The translations under genes were made by a program, and so were the position numbers. The notes under the pieces were generated by a model that saw nothing but the letters and a program-made list of their open reading frames with translations, was not told the DNA's origin and did not search any database. From Gordonia tangerina (GTDB taxonomy: Bacteria; Actinomycetota; Actinomycetes; Mycobacteriales; Mycobacteriaceae), in NCBI RefSeq assembly GCF_021556435.1, contig NZ_JAKGCU010000004.1, forward strand, positions 1 through 64,000: a stretch of 64,000 nucleotides of DNA, given 5' to 3'. Positions within the stretch are counted from its first letter, which is position 1, and each line of letters opens with the position of its first letter. Positions 17,298-26,573 of the stretch are shown piece after piece.

Positions 17298-17498
17298 ATG
17301 ACCAACAACCGTCTCGTCGCCGGCGCCGTGGCCGGGGTCGCCGGCATCGTGGTGGGTCTCGGGGCGGTGTTCCTCGGCGGATTCCTGTCCACCGAGACCA
17401 GCCCGTCGACGGACGTGAACAGCATCAACCCCAACAACGGGTTCGTGCAGGGCTCGGTCGACTACGGCTCACGCGGCGATTCCGGGTCCGACAACTGA
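17298..17498 (+). CDS. DUF2613 small membrane/secreted protein (Rv0236A-like)
   Basis: 66 residues: one hydrophobic segment (about 6-30, LVAGAVAGVAGIVVGLGAVF) and a polar tail (PSTDVNSINPNNGFVQGSVDYG). This matches the short DUF2613 proteins that precede aftD in mycobacteria, where one is annotated as Rv0236A. The function is unknown; the fixed position suggests a role with AftD. The aftD frame begins within 100 bp, so they probably share a transcript. Confidence 0.8.
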   Translation: MTNNRLVAGAVAGVAGIVVGLGAVFLGGFLSTETSPSTDVNSINPNNGFVQGSVDYGSRGDSGSDN

Positions 17499-17590
17499 CC
17501 TTCGGGCGGCCCTCCCTGACGCCTATCACGCCAGCGGTACCTCGCTCCTCGACGCCCAAGAACGCCACCCTCTCCCGCCGCGGCATCGCG

Positions 17591-20500
17591 GTGGCAGCGC
17601 TGTGCGCGCTGATCATCTCGTTCCTGCAATCGCCCGGGCGGATCTCGGCCGACACCAAACTCGACCTCACCGCCAACCCGATCGGGTTCCTCTCCCGCGC
17701 CGCCCACCTGTGGTCTGCGAACGCGCCCCTCGGCCAGGTGCAGAACCAGGCGTACGGCTACTTCTTCCCGCATGGCGCGTTCTTCGCTCTCGGCGACTTC
17801 CTGCATCTCCCACCCTGGGTGATCCAACGGCTGTGGTGGGCGTTGCTGCTGGTCATCGGGTTCGTCGGCATCGTCCGACTCGCCGAGGCGATGCGTATCG
17901 GCTCCCCCGGCTCCCGGATCATCGCCGGCATCGTGTTCGTGCTGAGCCCACGCATCCTGACCACCATCGGCTCGATCTCATCGGAGACGCTGCCGATGGT
18001 GCTGGCCCCGTGGGTGCTGCTGCCGCTGATCCGGGTACTGACCCGCGTACCCGACCGCCCGGTGTGGCGCGCAGCTCTGCAGTCGGCGGCCGCGGTCGCG
18101 CTGATGGGCGCGGTCAACGCCGTCGCCACCCTCGCCGCGCTCGGTGTCGCAGTGCTGTGGTGGCTGCTGCATGCGCCGGCACTGTCCGTGGTCCCGGCGC
18201 GCCGCTGGTGGCGCTTCGGCGCCTGGCGGGCGCTCGGACTGACGATGGCCTGCGCGTGGTGGGTGATCCCGCTCCTCATCCTGTCCAGGGTGAGTCCGCC
18301 GTTCCTCGACTTCATCGAGTCGTCCCGGGTCACCACCGAATGGACATCGCTGACCGAGGTGTTGCGCGGCACCAGCTCATGGACACCGTTCGTGTCACCG
18401 GAACGCGTCGCCGGCGCCGTGCTGGTCACCCAACCCGCCGCCGTCGTCGCCACCGGCGTGCTGGCCGCCGCCGGACTCGCCGGACTGTGCATGCGGCGGA
18501 TGCCCTTCCGCGGACGATTGGTGACGGTGCTGGTCGTCGGTCTGCTGCTGATGTGTGTGGGTTACGCCGGTGAACTCGGCTCCCCCATCGCCGAACCCGT
18601 GCGGGTGTTCCTCGACGGCAGCGGCGCCTTCCTGCGCAACATCCACAAGTTCGAACCATTCATCCGCATCCCGCTGGTCCTCGGCATCGCGCATCTGCTG
18701 GCCCGCGTGCCGCTGCCCGGCACCACGTCGGTTCGCGACACCGCGGCTTCCTTCGCCCACCCCCAGCGGTCCCGGCCGGTGGCGGCAGCGATCGTCGTGG
18801 TGGTCGCCGCCATCGGCGCCGGTTCGCTGATGTGGACTGGCCAACTCGCGCCCGCGGGCACCTACAAGGAAATCCCCGACTACTGGCGCGCCACGGCGAA
18901 CTGGCTGTCGCAACACAGCTCCGGCCCCGACACCACCGCCCCCACCCGCACACTCGTGGTGCCGGGCGCACCATTCGCCGACCAACTGTGGGGTCTGACC
19001 CGCGACGAACCGCTGCAGCCGCTCGCCGACACCCCGTGGGCGGTGCGTGATGCCATCCCGTTGACCCCGCCGGGCGCCATCCGCGCCCTCGACTCGGTAC
19101 AACGCGCGATCGCCGACGGCCGCGGCTCCCCCGGCCTCGCCGCCACCCTCGCCCAGCAGGGCATCGGCTTCGTGGTGCTGCGCGCCGACCTCGACCCCGA
19201 CACGTCGCGCTCGGCCCGCCCGCTGGTCGCCCAACAGGCCCTCGACACCTCGCCGGGACTCGACCGGGTGGCCACCTTCGGCCCCGACGTGGGACCGGCC
19301 GCCGTGCCGGGTGTGGTGCGGGACAATGGTTTACGCCCACCGATGCCGGCCATCCAGATCTATGCCGTCAACGCCGACACCGTATTCCCCGGCACCGGAC
19401 CGGTCCTCGTCGACGCCGACGCCACCCCACGGGTGGCAGGTGGACCGGAGGCGCTCGCTGCGGTCCAGGAACAACGGGCACGCACCGGGAACCCACCGAT
19501 GGGACCGGCCTTGCTCGCCGCCGACGCCCGCCACGCCGGACTCGGCGACGGCCCCGGCGTCCTGATCACCGATACCCCCACGGACCGCGAAACCGACTTC
19601 GGCCGCGTCGACGACCACAGCTCGGCGATCCGCGCTCCCGACGACCCGCGACGCACCCAGAACGCCATCGCGGACTACCCCGTCGACGGACAACCGCTGG
19701 TGTATGGCGAATGGCTGCTGAACAATCAACCCAACCAGGTTCGCGTCACCACATCCGGATCTGCGTCCGACGCAACCCAACTGGGCCAGACGTCACCGGC
19801 CAATTCGTCGGCGGCAGCCTTCGATGGCGACCCCGACACCGCCTGGGTCTCCGACGGCCTCGACTCCGCGGTCGGCAAGTGGTTGCGACTCGACTTCACC
19901 GAGCCACGTTCGGATCTCGCGGTCACCCTCACCACCGCGCCGGCGCTGGGCTCCGACGTGTCGGCCATCCTGGTCAGCACCGAGTCGGGCAGCGCGGTCA
20001 CCCAGAACGTGGAACCGGGCACCCCGGTCACGGTGACCGCTCCCAGTGGCCCGACCCGCTGGGTACAGATCCGGGCGATCAGTACCGCCGACGGCAGCGC
20101 AGGCAACCAGTTCGCACTCGGTGAGGTGTCCGTCGCGGACCTGGCCACCCAAGCGCCGATGACGATCCGGCATCGAGTGACGCTGCCCGCTCCACCGTCC
20201 GGCACCACCGTTGCGGGTTGGCTGCTCACCCAGGAACTCGGCGGCCGCTCGACCTGCGTCGCCGACGACACGGCCGTGCGCTGCGCACCCGGCCTCGGTC
20301 TGGCCCCAGAAACACCGGGCATCGTGACGCGCGCCCTGTCGGTGCCCGCCCCGGTCACTGTGGACCCGACGGTCGTGCTGCGGCCGAAATCCAGCGATGC
20401 GTTGCGCGCGTTGATCCACACCCCCGGCCAGGTCACCGCAGACGGCCCCACCGCCGTCGACGATCCGCGCGGCAACGCGAGTGCCGCGGTGGACGGTAAC

Positions 20501-21844
20501 CCCGAAACCACCTGGACCGCACCCGAACCCGCCACGCGTTCCGACGACGAGGAGGCCGACGACCCCGAGCTCGTGATCCGGCTACCGCAGGCCCAGCGTG
20601 TCGAGCGCCTCAGACTGATTCTGCCCGAACGATATCCGGCTGCGCCGCACCGCGTCACCGTGGACCTCGGCACAGGCACCCAGGCACGCACCGTCGGCCG
20701 CGACGGCATCGTCGACCTGGCGCCGGCGGTGACCGACCGGATTCGGTTGACCGTCACCGAGACCACCGACCTCATCGACGTCAACAGCCTCGGATTCGCC
20801 CGCGCCGCCCCGGTCGGGATCAGCGAAGTGCAGATCCTGCCCGGCCCGCAGCCGACCCCCGACGACGACCAGGTGATCGACATCGGCTGTGACGCCGGCA
20901 TCGGGTTGACCGTGTCCGGTCAGGTGATCGGCCTGTCGGTGCGCACCACCGCCGGCGATCTGCGTGCGGGCCGTCCCGTCGTCGCCACACCCTGTACCTC
21001 CCAACCGGTCTCGCTGCCCGCGGGCGAACAGGAACTGTCGGTCAACCCCGGCCCGGCGTTCAGCGTCGACCAGGTCTCGTTGCCGGTGACCGACCGGCCC
21101 GACGTCGGCACATCGCGCGCGCCCGTACCCGCCGACGTCACCGACTGGTCGGACACCCACCGCGGTGTCGCGGTCGACGCCGTCGACCGCGACCGCATCC
21201 TGGTGGTGCCGGAGAGCACCAACCCCGGGTGGCAGGCCTCACTCGACGGCCGCGAGCTGGCCCCGGTGGTGGTGAACGGCTGGCAGCAGGGTTGGGTGGT
21301 GCCCGCGGGTGCGGCCGGTTCCATCGACCTCACATACCGGTTCGACTCGCTCTACCGCTGGTCGCTCGGCCTCGGGCTGGCCCTGACCGCGCTGCTGTTG
21401 CTGCTCGCCTGGTGGCCACGGCGCAGCTCGGCCCACCCCCACCCGGTACCGGTCACCGGCCCCCGCCTGTCGGAGTCCTGGCTCGCCGGCGCGGCGGCGG
21501 TGTCCTGGCTCGGCGCGGCGTGGTTGCTCGCCGGGTGGTGGGGGCTGGCGGTCGCGGCGCTGAGCGGCGTGATCACACTGAGCCTGCGGCCACAATTCAC
21601 GGTGACGCTGGTGTTCACCACGATGGTGGCCGCCACCCTCGGCCTCGCGAGCGGGCCCTGGCACGCCTCGACCGGCTACACCGGCTTCGACTGGTGGGTT
21701 CAGTTGCCCGCGTTGATCGCCGTCTCGTCGACGGTCTTCTCGGCTGTGTTCGGCGACGAATCCGGCTGGGCCCGGCGACGATTCGCCCGTGCACTCTCCC
21801 AGGTCCGCAACCGCCGGCGAGCCGGTTCCTCGATGAAGGCGTAA
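17591..21844 (+). CDS. aftD: AftD-type alpha-(1->3)-arabinofuranosyltransferase
   Basis: 1417 residues from GTG 17591 (M. tuberculosis AftD has about 1400). An N-terminal GT-C membrane domain carries the family signature SADTKLDLTANPIGFLSRA, then QNQAYGYFFPHG and about ten helices to residue 420. A large exported region has two discoidin-like carbohydrate-binding modules (about 735-830, AAFDGDPDTAWVSDG; about 960-1080, AAVDGNPETTWTA), and membrane helices return at about 1253-1370. The enzyme adds branching arabinofuranose to arabinogalactan and lipoarabinomannan using decaprenyl-phosphoryl-arabinose. The true start is uncertain: in-frame codons upstream read TLSRRGIAV, which fits the family N-terminus, yet no ATG, GTG or TTG is found there; CTG 17516 or CTG 17495 are the options. 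The 3' end overlaps the convergent acyltransferase gene by 145 bp. Confidence 0.9.
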   Translation: MAALCALIISFLQSPGRISADTKLDLTANPIGFLSRAAHLWSANAPLGQVQNQAYGYFFPHGAFFALGDFLHLPPWVIQRLWWALLLVIGFVGIVRLAEAMRIGSPGSRIIAGIVFVLSPRILTTIGSISSETLPMVLAPWVLLPLIRVLTRVPDRPVWRAALQSAAAVALMGAVNAVATLAALGVAVLWWLLHAPALSVVPARRWWRFGAWRALGLTMACAWWVIPLLILSRVSPPFLDFIESSRVTTEWTSLTEVLRGTSSWTPFVSPERVAGAVLVTQPAAVVATGVLAAAGLAGLCMRRMPFRGRLVTVLVVGLLLMCVGYAGELGSPIAEPVRVFLDGSGAFLRNIHKFEPFIRIPLVLGIAHLLARVPLPGTTSVRDTAASFAHPQRSRPVAAAIVVVVAAIGAGSLMWTGQLAPAGTYKEIPDYWRATANWLSQHSSGPDTTAPTRTLVVPGAPFADQLWGLTRDEPLQPLADTPWAVRDAIPLTPPGAIRALDSVQRAIADGRGSPGLAATLAQQGIGFVVLRADLDPDTSRSARPLVAQQALDTSPGLDRVATFGPDVGPAAVPGVVRDNGLRPPMPAIQIYAVNADTVFPGTGPVLVDADATPRVAGGPEALAAVQEQRARTGNPPMGPALLAADARHAGLGDGPGVLITDTPTDRETDFGRVDDHSSAIRAPDDPRRTQNAIADYPVDGQPLVYGEWLLNNQPNQVRVTTSGSASDATQLGQTSPANSSAAAFDGDPDTAWVSDGLDSAVGKWLRLDFTEPRSDLAVTLTTAPALGSDVSAILVSTESGSAVTQNVEPGTPVTVTAPSGPTRWVQIRAISTADGSAGNQFALGEVSVADLATQAPMTIRHRVTLPAPPSGTTVAGWLLTQELGGRSTCVADDTAVRCAPGLGLAPETPGIVTRALSVPAPVTVDPTVVLRPKSSDALRALIHTPGQVTADGPTAVDDPRGNASAAVDGNPETTWTAPEPATRSDDEEADDPELVIRLPQAQRVERLRLILPERYPAAPHRVTVDLGTGTQARTVGRDGIVDLAPAVTDRIRLTVTETTDLIDVNSLGFARAAPVGISEVQILPGPQPTPDDDQVIDIGCDAGIGLTVSGQVIGLSVRTTAGDLRAGRPVVATPCTSQPVSLPAGEQELSVNPGPAFSVDQVSLPVTDRPDVGTSRAPVPADVTDWSDTHRGVAVDAVDRDRILVVPESTNPGWQASLDGRELAPVVVNGWQQGWVVPAGAAGSIDLTYRFDSLYRWSLGLGLALTALLLLLAWWPRRSSAHPHPVPVTGPRLSESWLAGAAAVSWLGAAWLLAGWWGLAVAALSGVITLSLRPQFTVTLVFTTMVAATLGLASGPWHASTGYTGFDWWVQLPALIAVSSTVFSAVFGDESGWARRRFARALSQVRNRRRAGSSMKA

Positions 21845-22998
21845 CTTGCCGCCGACACCCCGATCGTCAGGGCCAGCGTGATGGCCCACACGAGCACGAA
21901 ATCGCCGTTGAACGGCACGATCCCGAACAGCGGAAACACTGCGGCCAGCACTGCGAGATGCCAGATGAAGATGCCGTAGGACCAGCGGCCCAACGCCAGC
22001 ATCACCCGCGAACACAACAACCGGAACGGCCCCGCCGAAAACACCAGTGGCGCGAGCACCGCGAACCCGCAGATCGCACCGAGGACCATCTTCACGGCGA
22101 ACTGCCAGGGCGCGAGATCACCCAGGCCGGTGGGACCGGCGATCGGGGTGCACGCGAGCACGTAGGCGACGAGCAGTAGTGCGGCCATCACCCACCGCCG
22201 GGCACCGATTCCGGCGACGACCCGCAACCACCGCGGCACCGGCCGACGGGCGTCGAACTCGATGGCGCCGACCATCTCCGCGAGCACCAGACCGGCCAAG
22301 AACCACGGCAGGTGCCCGAACACCCAGTTCTTCGGTTCCACCCCGGCGGCCACCGGTAATACCATCGCGAGCCACGCCCACCCGAGGCTGAGCGCCCCGA
22401 GACCGAACAACACCGGTATCCGCCACCCGATCCGCCCGCTCCCGGCACCGTCGGCGACGCGCAGCCGCACCATCGCGAGCCCGATCACCGGCAGCAAGGC
22501 GTAAAAGGCGACCTCCACCGACAGACTCCACATCTGGGTGAGCCCCGCCGTCAACGACAGCGGCACGAACACCTGCGTCAGGGTGAGGTTGGCCAACCAC
22601 ACCGTCAGGTCGGCGCCCTTGGCGTCGGGCAGCAGGGTGAGCACCACGAACACCACCACCACATACGCCGGCCAGATCCGCACCAGCCGATGGAGCAGAT
22701 AGCGGCGCACCCGCGGGCGCGGCACGGCGCGATGTGCGGCGGCCACCCACGGCCGCCACAGCAGAAAACCGGACAGTCCGAAGAACAACGCCACCGCCAG
22801 ATCGAGGCGACCCAGCAGCGGACCCAGCACCGGCAACTCCACCGCCTGCGTCTGGAAGGCGACATGGGTGGTGAGCACGCCGATCGCCGCAATCGCCCGC
22901 ATCCCCTCGAGCTGGCCGAAGAACCGACGCACCTCGCGGGCAGCCGTCGGCGCGTCGGACGCGGAAACGACACTGGTCGGGGGATCGATACTGCTCAT
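21700..22998 (-). CDS. Acyltransferase 3 family membrane protein (Rv0228-like)
   Basis: 432 residues with about ten membrane helices. The N-terminus shows the family pattern RFFGQLEGMRAIAAIGVLTTH, with the histidine thought to be catalytic, then FGLSGFLLWRPW. Members transfer acetyl, succinyl or longer acyl groups to envelope glycans or lipids; next to aftD a role in decorating arabinan or a related polymer is plausible but unproven. ATG 22998 is chosen over GTG 23007; TACCCT at 23010-23015 would give a leader of only a few bases. The last 45 codons (basic, polar tail after FIEEPARRR) lie antisense to the aftD 3' end. Confidence 0.85.
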   Translation of the reverse strand: MSSIDPPTSVVSASDAPTAAREVRRFFGQLEGMRAIAAIGVLTTHVAFQTQAVELPVLGPLLGRLDLAVALFFGLSGFLLWRPWVAAAHRAVPRPRVRRYLLHRLVRIWPAYVVVVFVVLTLLPDAKGADLTVWLANLTLTQVFVPLSLTAGLTQMWSLSVEVAFYALLPVIGLAMVRLRVADGAGSGRIGWRIPVLFGLGALSLGWAWLAMVLPVAAGVEPKNWVFGHLPWFLAGLVLAEMVGAIEFDARRPVPRWLRVVAGIGARRWVMAALLLVAYVLACTPIAGPTGLGDLAPWQFAVKMVLGAICGFAVLAPLVFSAGPFRLLCSRVMLALGRWSYGIFIWHLAVLAAVFPLFGIVPFNGDFVLVWAITLALTIGVSAASYAFIEEPARRRLRTWESARANRRRAQPDSSPNTAEKTVDETAINAGN

Positions 22999-23066
22999 GC
23001 TGATCACTCAGGGTAGCCGGACGTCACACAGCGGGTCACGCCTACGGCGCCGGCACAGCCGGTCAG

Positions 23067-23079
23067 TACGCTCGCCCCT
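23067..23079 (+). promoter_or_regulatory. Leaderless promoter of the DUF3068 gene
   Basis: TACGCT at 23067-23072, seven bases, then ATG 23080. The transcript probably starts at the first base of the start codon. Confidence 0.45.
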
Positions 23080-24294
23080 ATGTCGTCGCCCGGCCCCCAC
23101 GGTGTGCAGCCCAGCCGTCTGCAGACCACTGATCTCATCGGACCGGTCCTGCTGTTCGTGGGTGGCTTCCTGCTCGCGGCCGCGATCGCACTGCCCACGG
23201 TGTTCGTCGACGGTCTGCGCACCATCCCGCTGTCCACCGACGTCACCACCACGGCCCTGAGCACCGGTACCGGTGACGCGGAGTCGGCGCAGGTGTTCGA
23301 CCGGTGTTCGCTGGCCACCGCGTCGGCGCGGGTCGTCGGCGCCGACCTCGTCCGGCAGCAGCGGTTCGTCGCGGTCCAGCCGTCCGACGCCGACCGCGTC
23401 ACCCTGCAGGCGGGCACATCCATCCAGGCCGACTCGCTGAGGGTCGACGACGACCGCGAGGTGGATCCGCAGGCCCCGCGCCCCGGCAGCGACACCGAGC
23501 CGCCGGCCGGGCAGGCGCAGTGCACCGATCCGACCGTGGGCGCCGTCCGCGACCGCATCACCCTCGACCGCACGTCGGCGCTGCCCGACCTGGGTCCCAC
23601 GAGCGGACAGCCCGGCAGTTCCGAGATCCAGTACGACAGCAATGCCGCCCCGATTCGCGTCCCCGACCGCACCGGCTACACCTATCTGCTGCCGTTCGGG
23701 GTCTCCGATACCGAACACACCTGGTTCGACGTCATCACCCGGCGCACGGTGCCGCTGCGCCCGGCGGGCACGACGACCGTGCACGGCCGCGACGCCACCC
23801 GCTTCGTCGCCGACGTCCCCGACACCGACCTGCATCAGATCAGCGGCGATGCGCAGAGCGCCCCGCCGACGATCATCACCCGGCCCGCCTCGTGGTTCGG
23901 GGTGCCCGGTGTCGACCCGGCCCGCGAACTGACGGCCACCCTGCACCACAGCGGCCGCACCGAATTGGCCGTCGACACCGCCACCGGCACCATCCTCGAC
24001 GAGCAGATCACCATCGAACAGAGCTACCGCTTCATCGACACCTCGCTCCCCGATCAGCGGCTGACCGCGTTGTCGGCGAGCTTCGGCTACGACGACCCGA
24101 CCCAGGCGCGGATGAGTGACCGCGCGACCTCGTTGAACACCCCGATCGCCATCTGGGGTCGCGTCGTGCCGATCCTGGCCGCCCTCGCCGGGCTGGCGGC
24201 CATCGCGGCCGGCCTGATGCTCATCACTCGCGGCTGGCCGCCCCGACGACCTCGTCGACCCGCTGCGCACGCAGACCCCACACCGTCGTCGTGA
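23080..24294 (+). CDS. DUF3068 membrane-anchored exported protein (Rv0227c-like)
   Basis: 404 residues with one helix near the N-terminus (about 18-42, IGPVLLFVGGFLLAAAIALP) and one near the C-terminus (about 355-380), enclosing a large exported domain. NCBI groups DUF3068 with a porin PorA family, but no beta-barrel pattern is evident. The cluster of AftD, acyltransferase, DUF3068, large membrane protein and glycosyltransferase is also kept in mycobacteria, which suggests one envelope-polymer pathway. The last 24 codons overlap the convergent flippase gene by 71 bp. Confidence 0.82.
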   Translation: MSSPGPHGVQPSRLQTTDLIGPVLLFVGGFLLAAAIALPTVFVDGLRTIPLSTDVTTTALSTGTGDAESAQVFDRCSLATASARVVGADLVRQQRFVAVQPSDADRVTLQAGTSIQADSLRVDDDREVDPQAPRPGSDTEPPAGQAQCTDPTVGAVRDRITLDRTSALPDLGPTSGQPGSSEIQYDSNAAPIRVPDRTGYTYLLPFGVSDTEHTWFDVITRRTVPLRPAGTTTVHGRDATRFVADVPDTDLHQISGDAQSAPPTIITRPASWFGVPGVDPARELTATLHHSGRTELAVDTATGTILDEQITIEQSYRFIDTSLPDQRLTALSASFGYDDPTQARMSDRATSLNTPIAIWGRVVPILAALAGLAAIAAGLMLITRGWPPRRPRRPAAHADPTPSS

Positions 24295-25525
24295 CCGCGG
24301 CGATCGTCGCCGCGGTCGCCGCCGTGGCCGCGAGCGCCACGATCGTGTCCACCGCGCCCACGATCACCGCGATCTCGGCGGCGACCACCACCCACGTGAC
24401 CGCGGACACCCCGGTCGCCGAGCGGGCGATCGCCGACAGCAACGCCACCTGCAGTACGGCCAGCATCGCGCCGGTGTAGGCGAACAGCCACAGGATGGGC
24501 ACCAGCGGCTGGTAGTCGGGGCGCACCAGCACCGGTACCAACGGTCCGGCCAACCCGGCACCCACGGTGAGGATCACCCCGATCAGCGCCACCACCCCGA
24601 CCGCATGCACCAGGGAGCGCCGCGACGTCGCCGGGTCCGCCAGGCGGGGATAGAACACCACCCCCACCGCCTGCGGCAGCCAGAACGCCACCTTGGTCGC
24701 GATCGCCCCCAACGCGTAGATCCCCGCGTCGTCGGGCGAGAGCACCGTGCGCGACAGCAGCAGGTCGACCGACGCCGCCACCACCAGCACCAACTGCACG
24801 CCGGAAGCCTGCACCACGCCGAGCAGTCCGATACCGCCCGAGCCGAGTGCAGTCCTGGCCGGTGTCGGCGAGCCGATCGGAGCCACCCGGGTCGCGTACA
24901 GCACCACCACCGCGGCGACCGCGATGCCCGACGCGCTGGCCGCCAGCGCTCCGGCGGGACCGGCACCGACGGCCAGTGCAGCGATCAGCGGCGCCGTGCG
25001 CAACACGCCGACCGCCGCGAGTACCCAGCCGAGCAGGCGGAACTGCTTGTGCCCCTGCAGTATTCCCTGACCGGCGCCGATAACGGTGAGCATCGGCGCC
25101 GCGACGAGGGCCGCCGAGGTGGTGTCGATGCTCATCGAGGTGACCCACGCAGTCGGGACGATGGCGACCACCACCAGTACGCAGACGGCAATCGTCGTCT
25201 GTACCGTCACGCGACGAATCCGGCGCGGATCGGCGTGGTGGACCACGGCGCGCGCGACCACCGCCTGCAAGGCCAGCGCCGCGACGGTCAGCACGAGCAT
25301 CGCGGTGAGGCCGACGGCGAGTTCGCCGTATTCGGCGGTGTCGAGCCACCACCGGCTCGCGGTGAGGTGGATGAGATAGGCACAGACGTTGGCGACCATC
25401 GATCCACCCGCCACCCAGCCCAGCGCCCCGGCCACACCCGAGCGCTCGGCCCTGGCCGTCGTGACGTCAGCCGACCCGAGAGCACGCCGATCGTGTCCAG
25501 CGATGCGGTCGTCGTGCCCGGCCAT
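24224..25525 (-). CDS. Polysaccharide flippase (MOP/MATE-like, Wzx-type)
   Basis: 433 residues with about twelve to fourteen hydrophobic segments and the oligosaccharide-flippase start GALGWVAGGSMVANVCAYLIH. Such proteins move lipid-linked sugars across the inner membrane. The ATG at 25525 is chosen because the preceding open frame is unlike protein and CACACT (25533-25538) lies seven bases upstream of it. Neighbouring glycosyltransferase genes suggest the substrate is an envelope glycan intermediate. The C-terminus is antisense to the DUF3068 gene end. Confidence 0.78.
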   Translation of the reverse strand: MAGHDDRIAGHDRRALGSADVTTARAERSGVAGALGWVAGGSMVANVCAYLIHLTASRWWLDTAEYGELAVGLTAMLVLTVAALALQAVVARAVVHHADPRRIRRVTVQTTIAVCVLVVVAIVPTAWVTSMSIDTTSAALVAAPMLTVIGAGQGILQGHKQFRLLGWVLAAVGVLRTAPLIAALAVGAGPAGALAASASGIAVAAVVVLYATRVAPIGSPTPARTALGSGGIGLLGVVQASGVQLVLVVAASVDLLLSRTVLSPDDAGIYALGAIATKVAFWLPQAVGVVFYPRLADPATSRRSLVHAVGVVALIGVILTVGAGLAGPLVPVLVRPDYQPLVPILWLFAYTGAMLAVLQVALLSAIARSATGVSAVTWVVVAAEIAVIVGAVDTIVALAATAATAATIAAVTTTVWGLRAQRVDEVVGAASRE

Positions 25526-25645
25526 GGCCTCAAGTGTGCACGTCGCGTCCGGCAAGCCGGGGACGGCACGGTGTTTTGCACGCCGCACGCGCGATAGGCA
25601 ACGATGGTGAGGTCCCATCCGCCGCCGCAGGAGCGCACCGCCTCG

Positions 25646-26566
25646 ATGTACGACCAGAACTTTTCCGACGACGCCGCCAGTACAGATCCCGTCGGTTTCC
25701 GTATCGATCCGGTACTCGCGCGCAGTTGGCTGCTGGTCAACGGAGCCCACGCCGGACGATTCGAGGCGGCGCACCGGTCACGCGCCGACGTCGTGGTGCT
25801 CGACATCGAGGATGCCGTGGCGCCCAAAGACAAGGTGAGCGCCCGCGACCACGTGGTGCAGTGGCTCGACGCCGGACACTCCGACTGGGTACGGGTCAAC
25901 GGGTTCGGCACCTCGTGGTGGGCCGACGATCTCGCGGCACTGGCGAGCACATCGGTGGGCGGGGTGATGCTCGCGATGGTCGAGTCGGTCGACCACGTCA
26001 GCGAAACGGCCAAGCGGCTGCCGGATGTGCCGATCGTGGCGCTGGTGGAAACCGCGCGGGGGCTCGAACGGATCAGCGAGATCGCCTCGGCCAAGGGCAC
26101 GTTCCGGCTGGCGTTCGGCATCGGCGACTTCCGGCGTGACACCGGCTTCGGCGACGACCCGGCCACCCTGGCTTACGCCCGGTCGCGATTCACCATCGCC
26201 GCCAAGGCGGCTCACCTGCCCAGCGCCATCGACGGCCCCACCGTCGGGTCGAGTGCGCTGAAACTGTCCGAGGCCACCGCGGTGAGCGCGGAATTCGGGA
26301 TGACCGGCAAGATCTGCCTGACACCCGACCAGTGCCACCCGGTCAACGAGGGCCTGTCGCCGTCGCAGGACGAGATCAGCTGGGCGCAGGAGTTCTTCGC
26401 CGAGTTCGAACGCGACGGCGGCGAGATCCGCAACGGCTCCGACCTGCCGCGGATCGCCCGCGCCACCAAGATCCTGGATCTGGCCCGCGCGTACGGCATC
26501 GAGAACTCCGACTACGACGACGACTCGGTGCACTCGCCCGCACCGTCGGACACCTATCACTACTGA
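25646..26566 (+). CDS. CitE-like HpcH/HpaI aldolase / citrate lyase beta-subunit family protein
   Basis: 306 residues. The family core is clear: RSWLLVNGAH, the metal-site stretch VVVLDIEDAVAPKDK, VRVNGFGTSWWADDL, MVESVDHV and IVALVETARGLERI with the conserved glutamate and arginine. No citrate lyase alpha or gamma gene is nearby, so it is a stand-alone member; those studied act on malyl-, citramalyl- or methylmalyl-CoA-type substrates. AGGAG at 25628-25632 is 13 bases from ATG 25646; an upstream ATG at 25604 is possible. AACGAT at 25600-25605 may be the -10. It sits 7 bp before the next membrane-protein gene; the link to envelope synthesis is unclear. Confidence 0.78.
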   Translation: MYDQNFSDDAASTDPVGFRIDPVLARSWLLVNGAHAGRFEAAHRSRADVVVLDIEDAVAPKDKVSARDHVVQWLDAGHSDWVRVNGFGTSWWADDLAALASTSVGGVMLAMVESVDHVSETAKRLPDVPIVALVETARGLERISEIASAKGTFRLAFGIGDFRRDTGFGDDPATLAYARSRFTIAAKAAHLPSAIDGPTVGSSALKLSEATAVSAEFGMTGKICLTPDQCHPVNEGLSPSQDEISWAQEFFAEFERDGGEIRNGSDLPRIARATKILDLARAYGIENSDYDDDSVHSPAPSDTYHY

Positions 26567-26573
26567 GCCGGCC

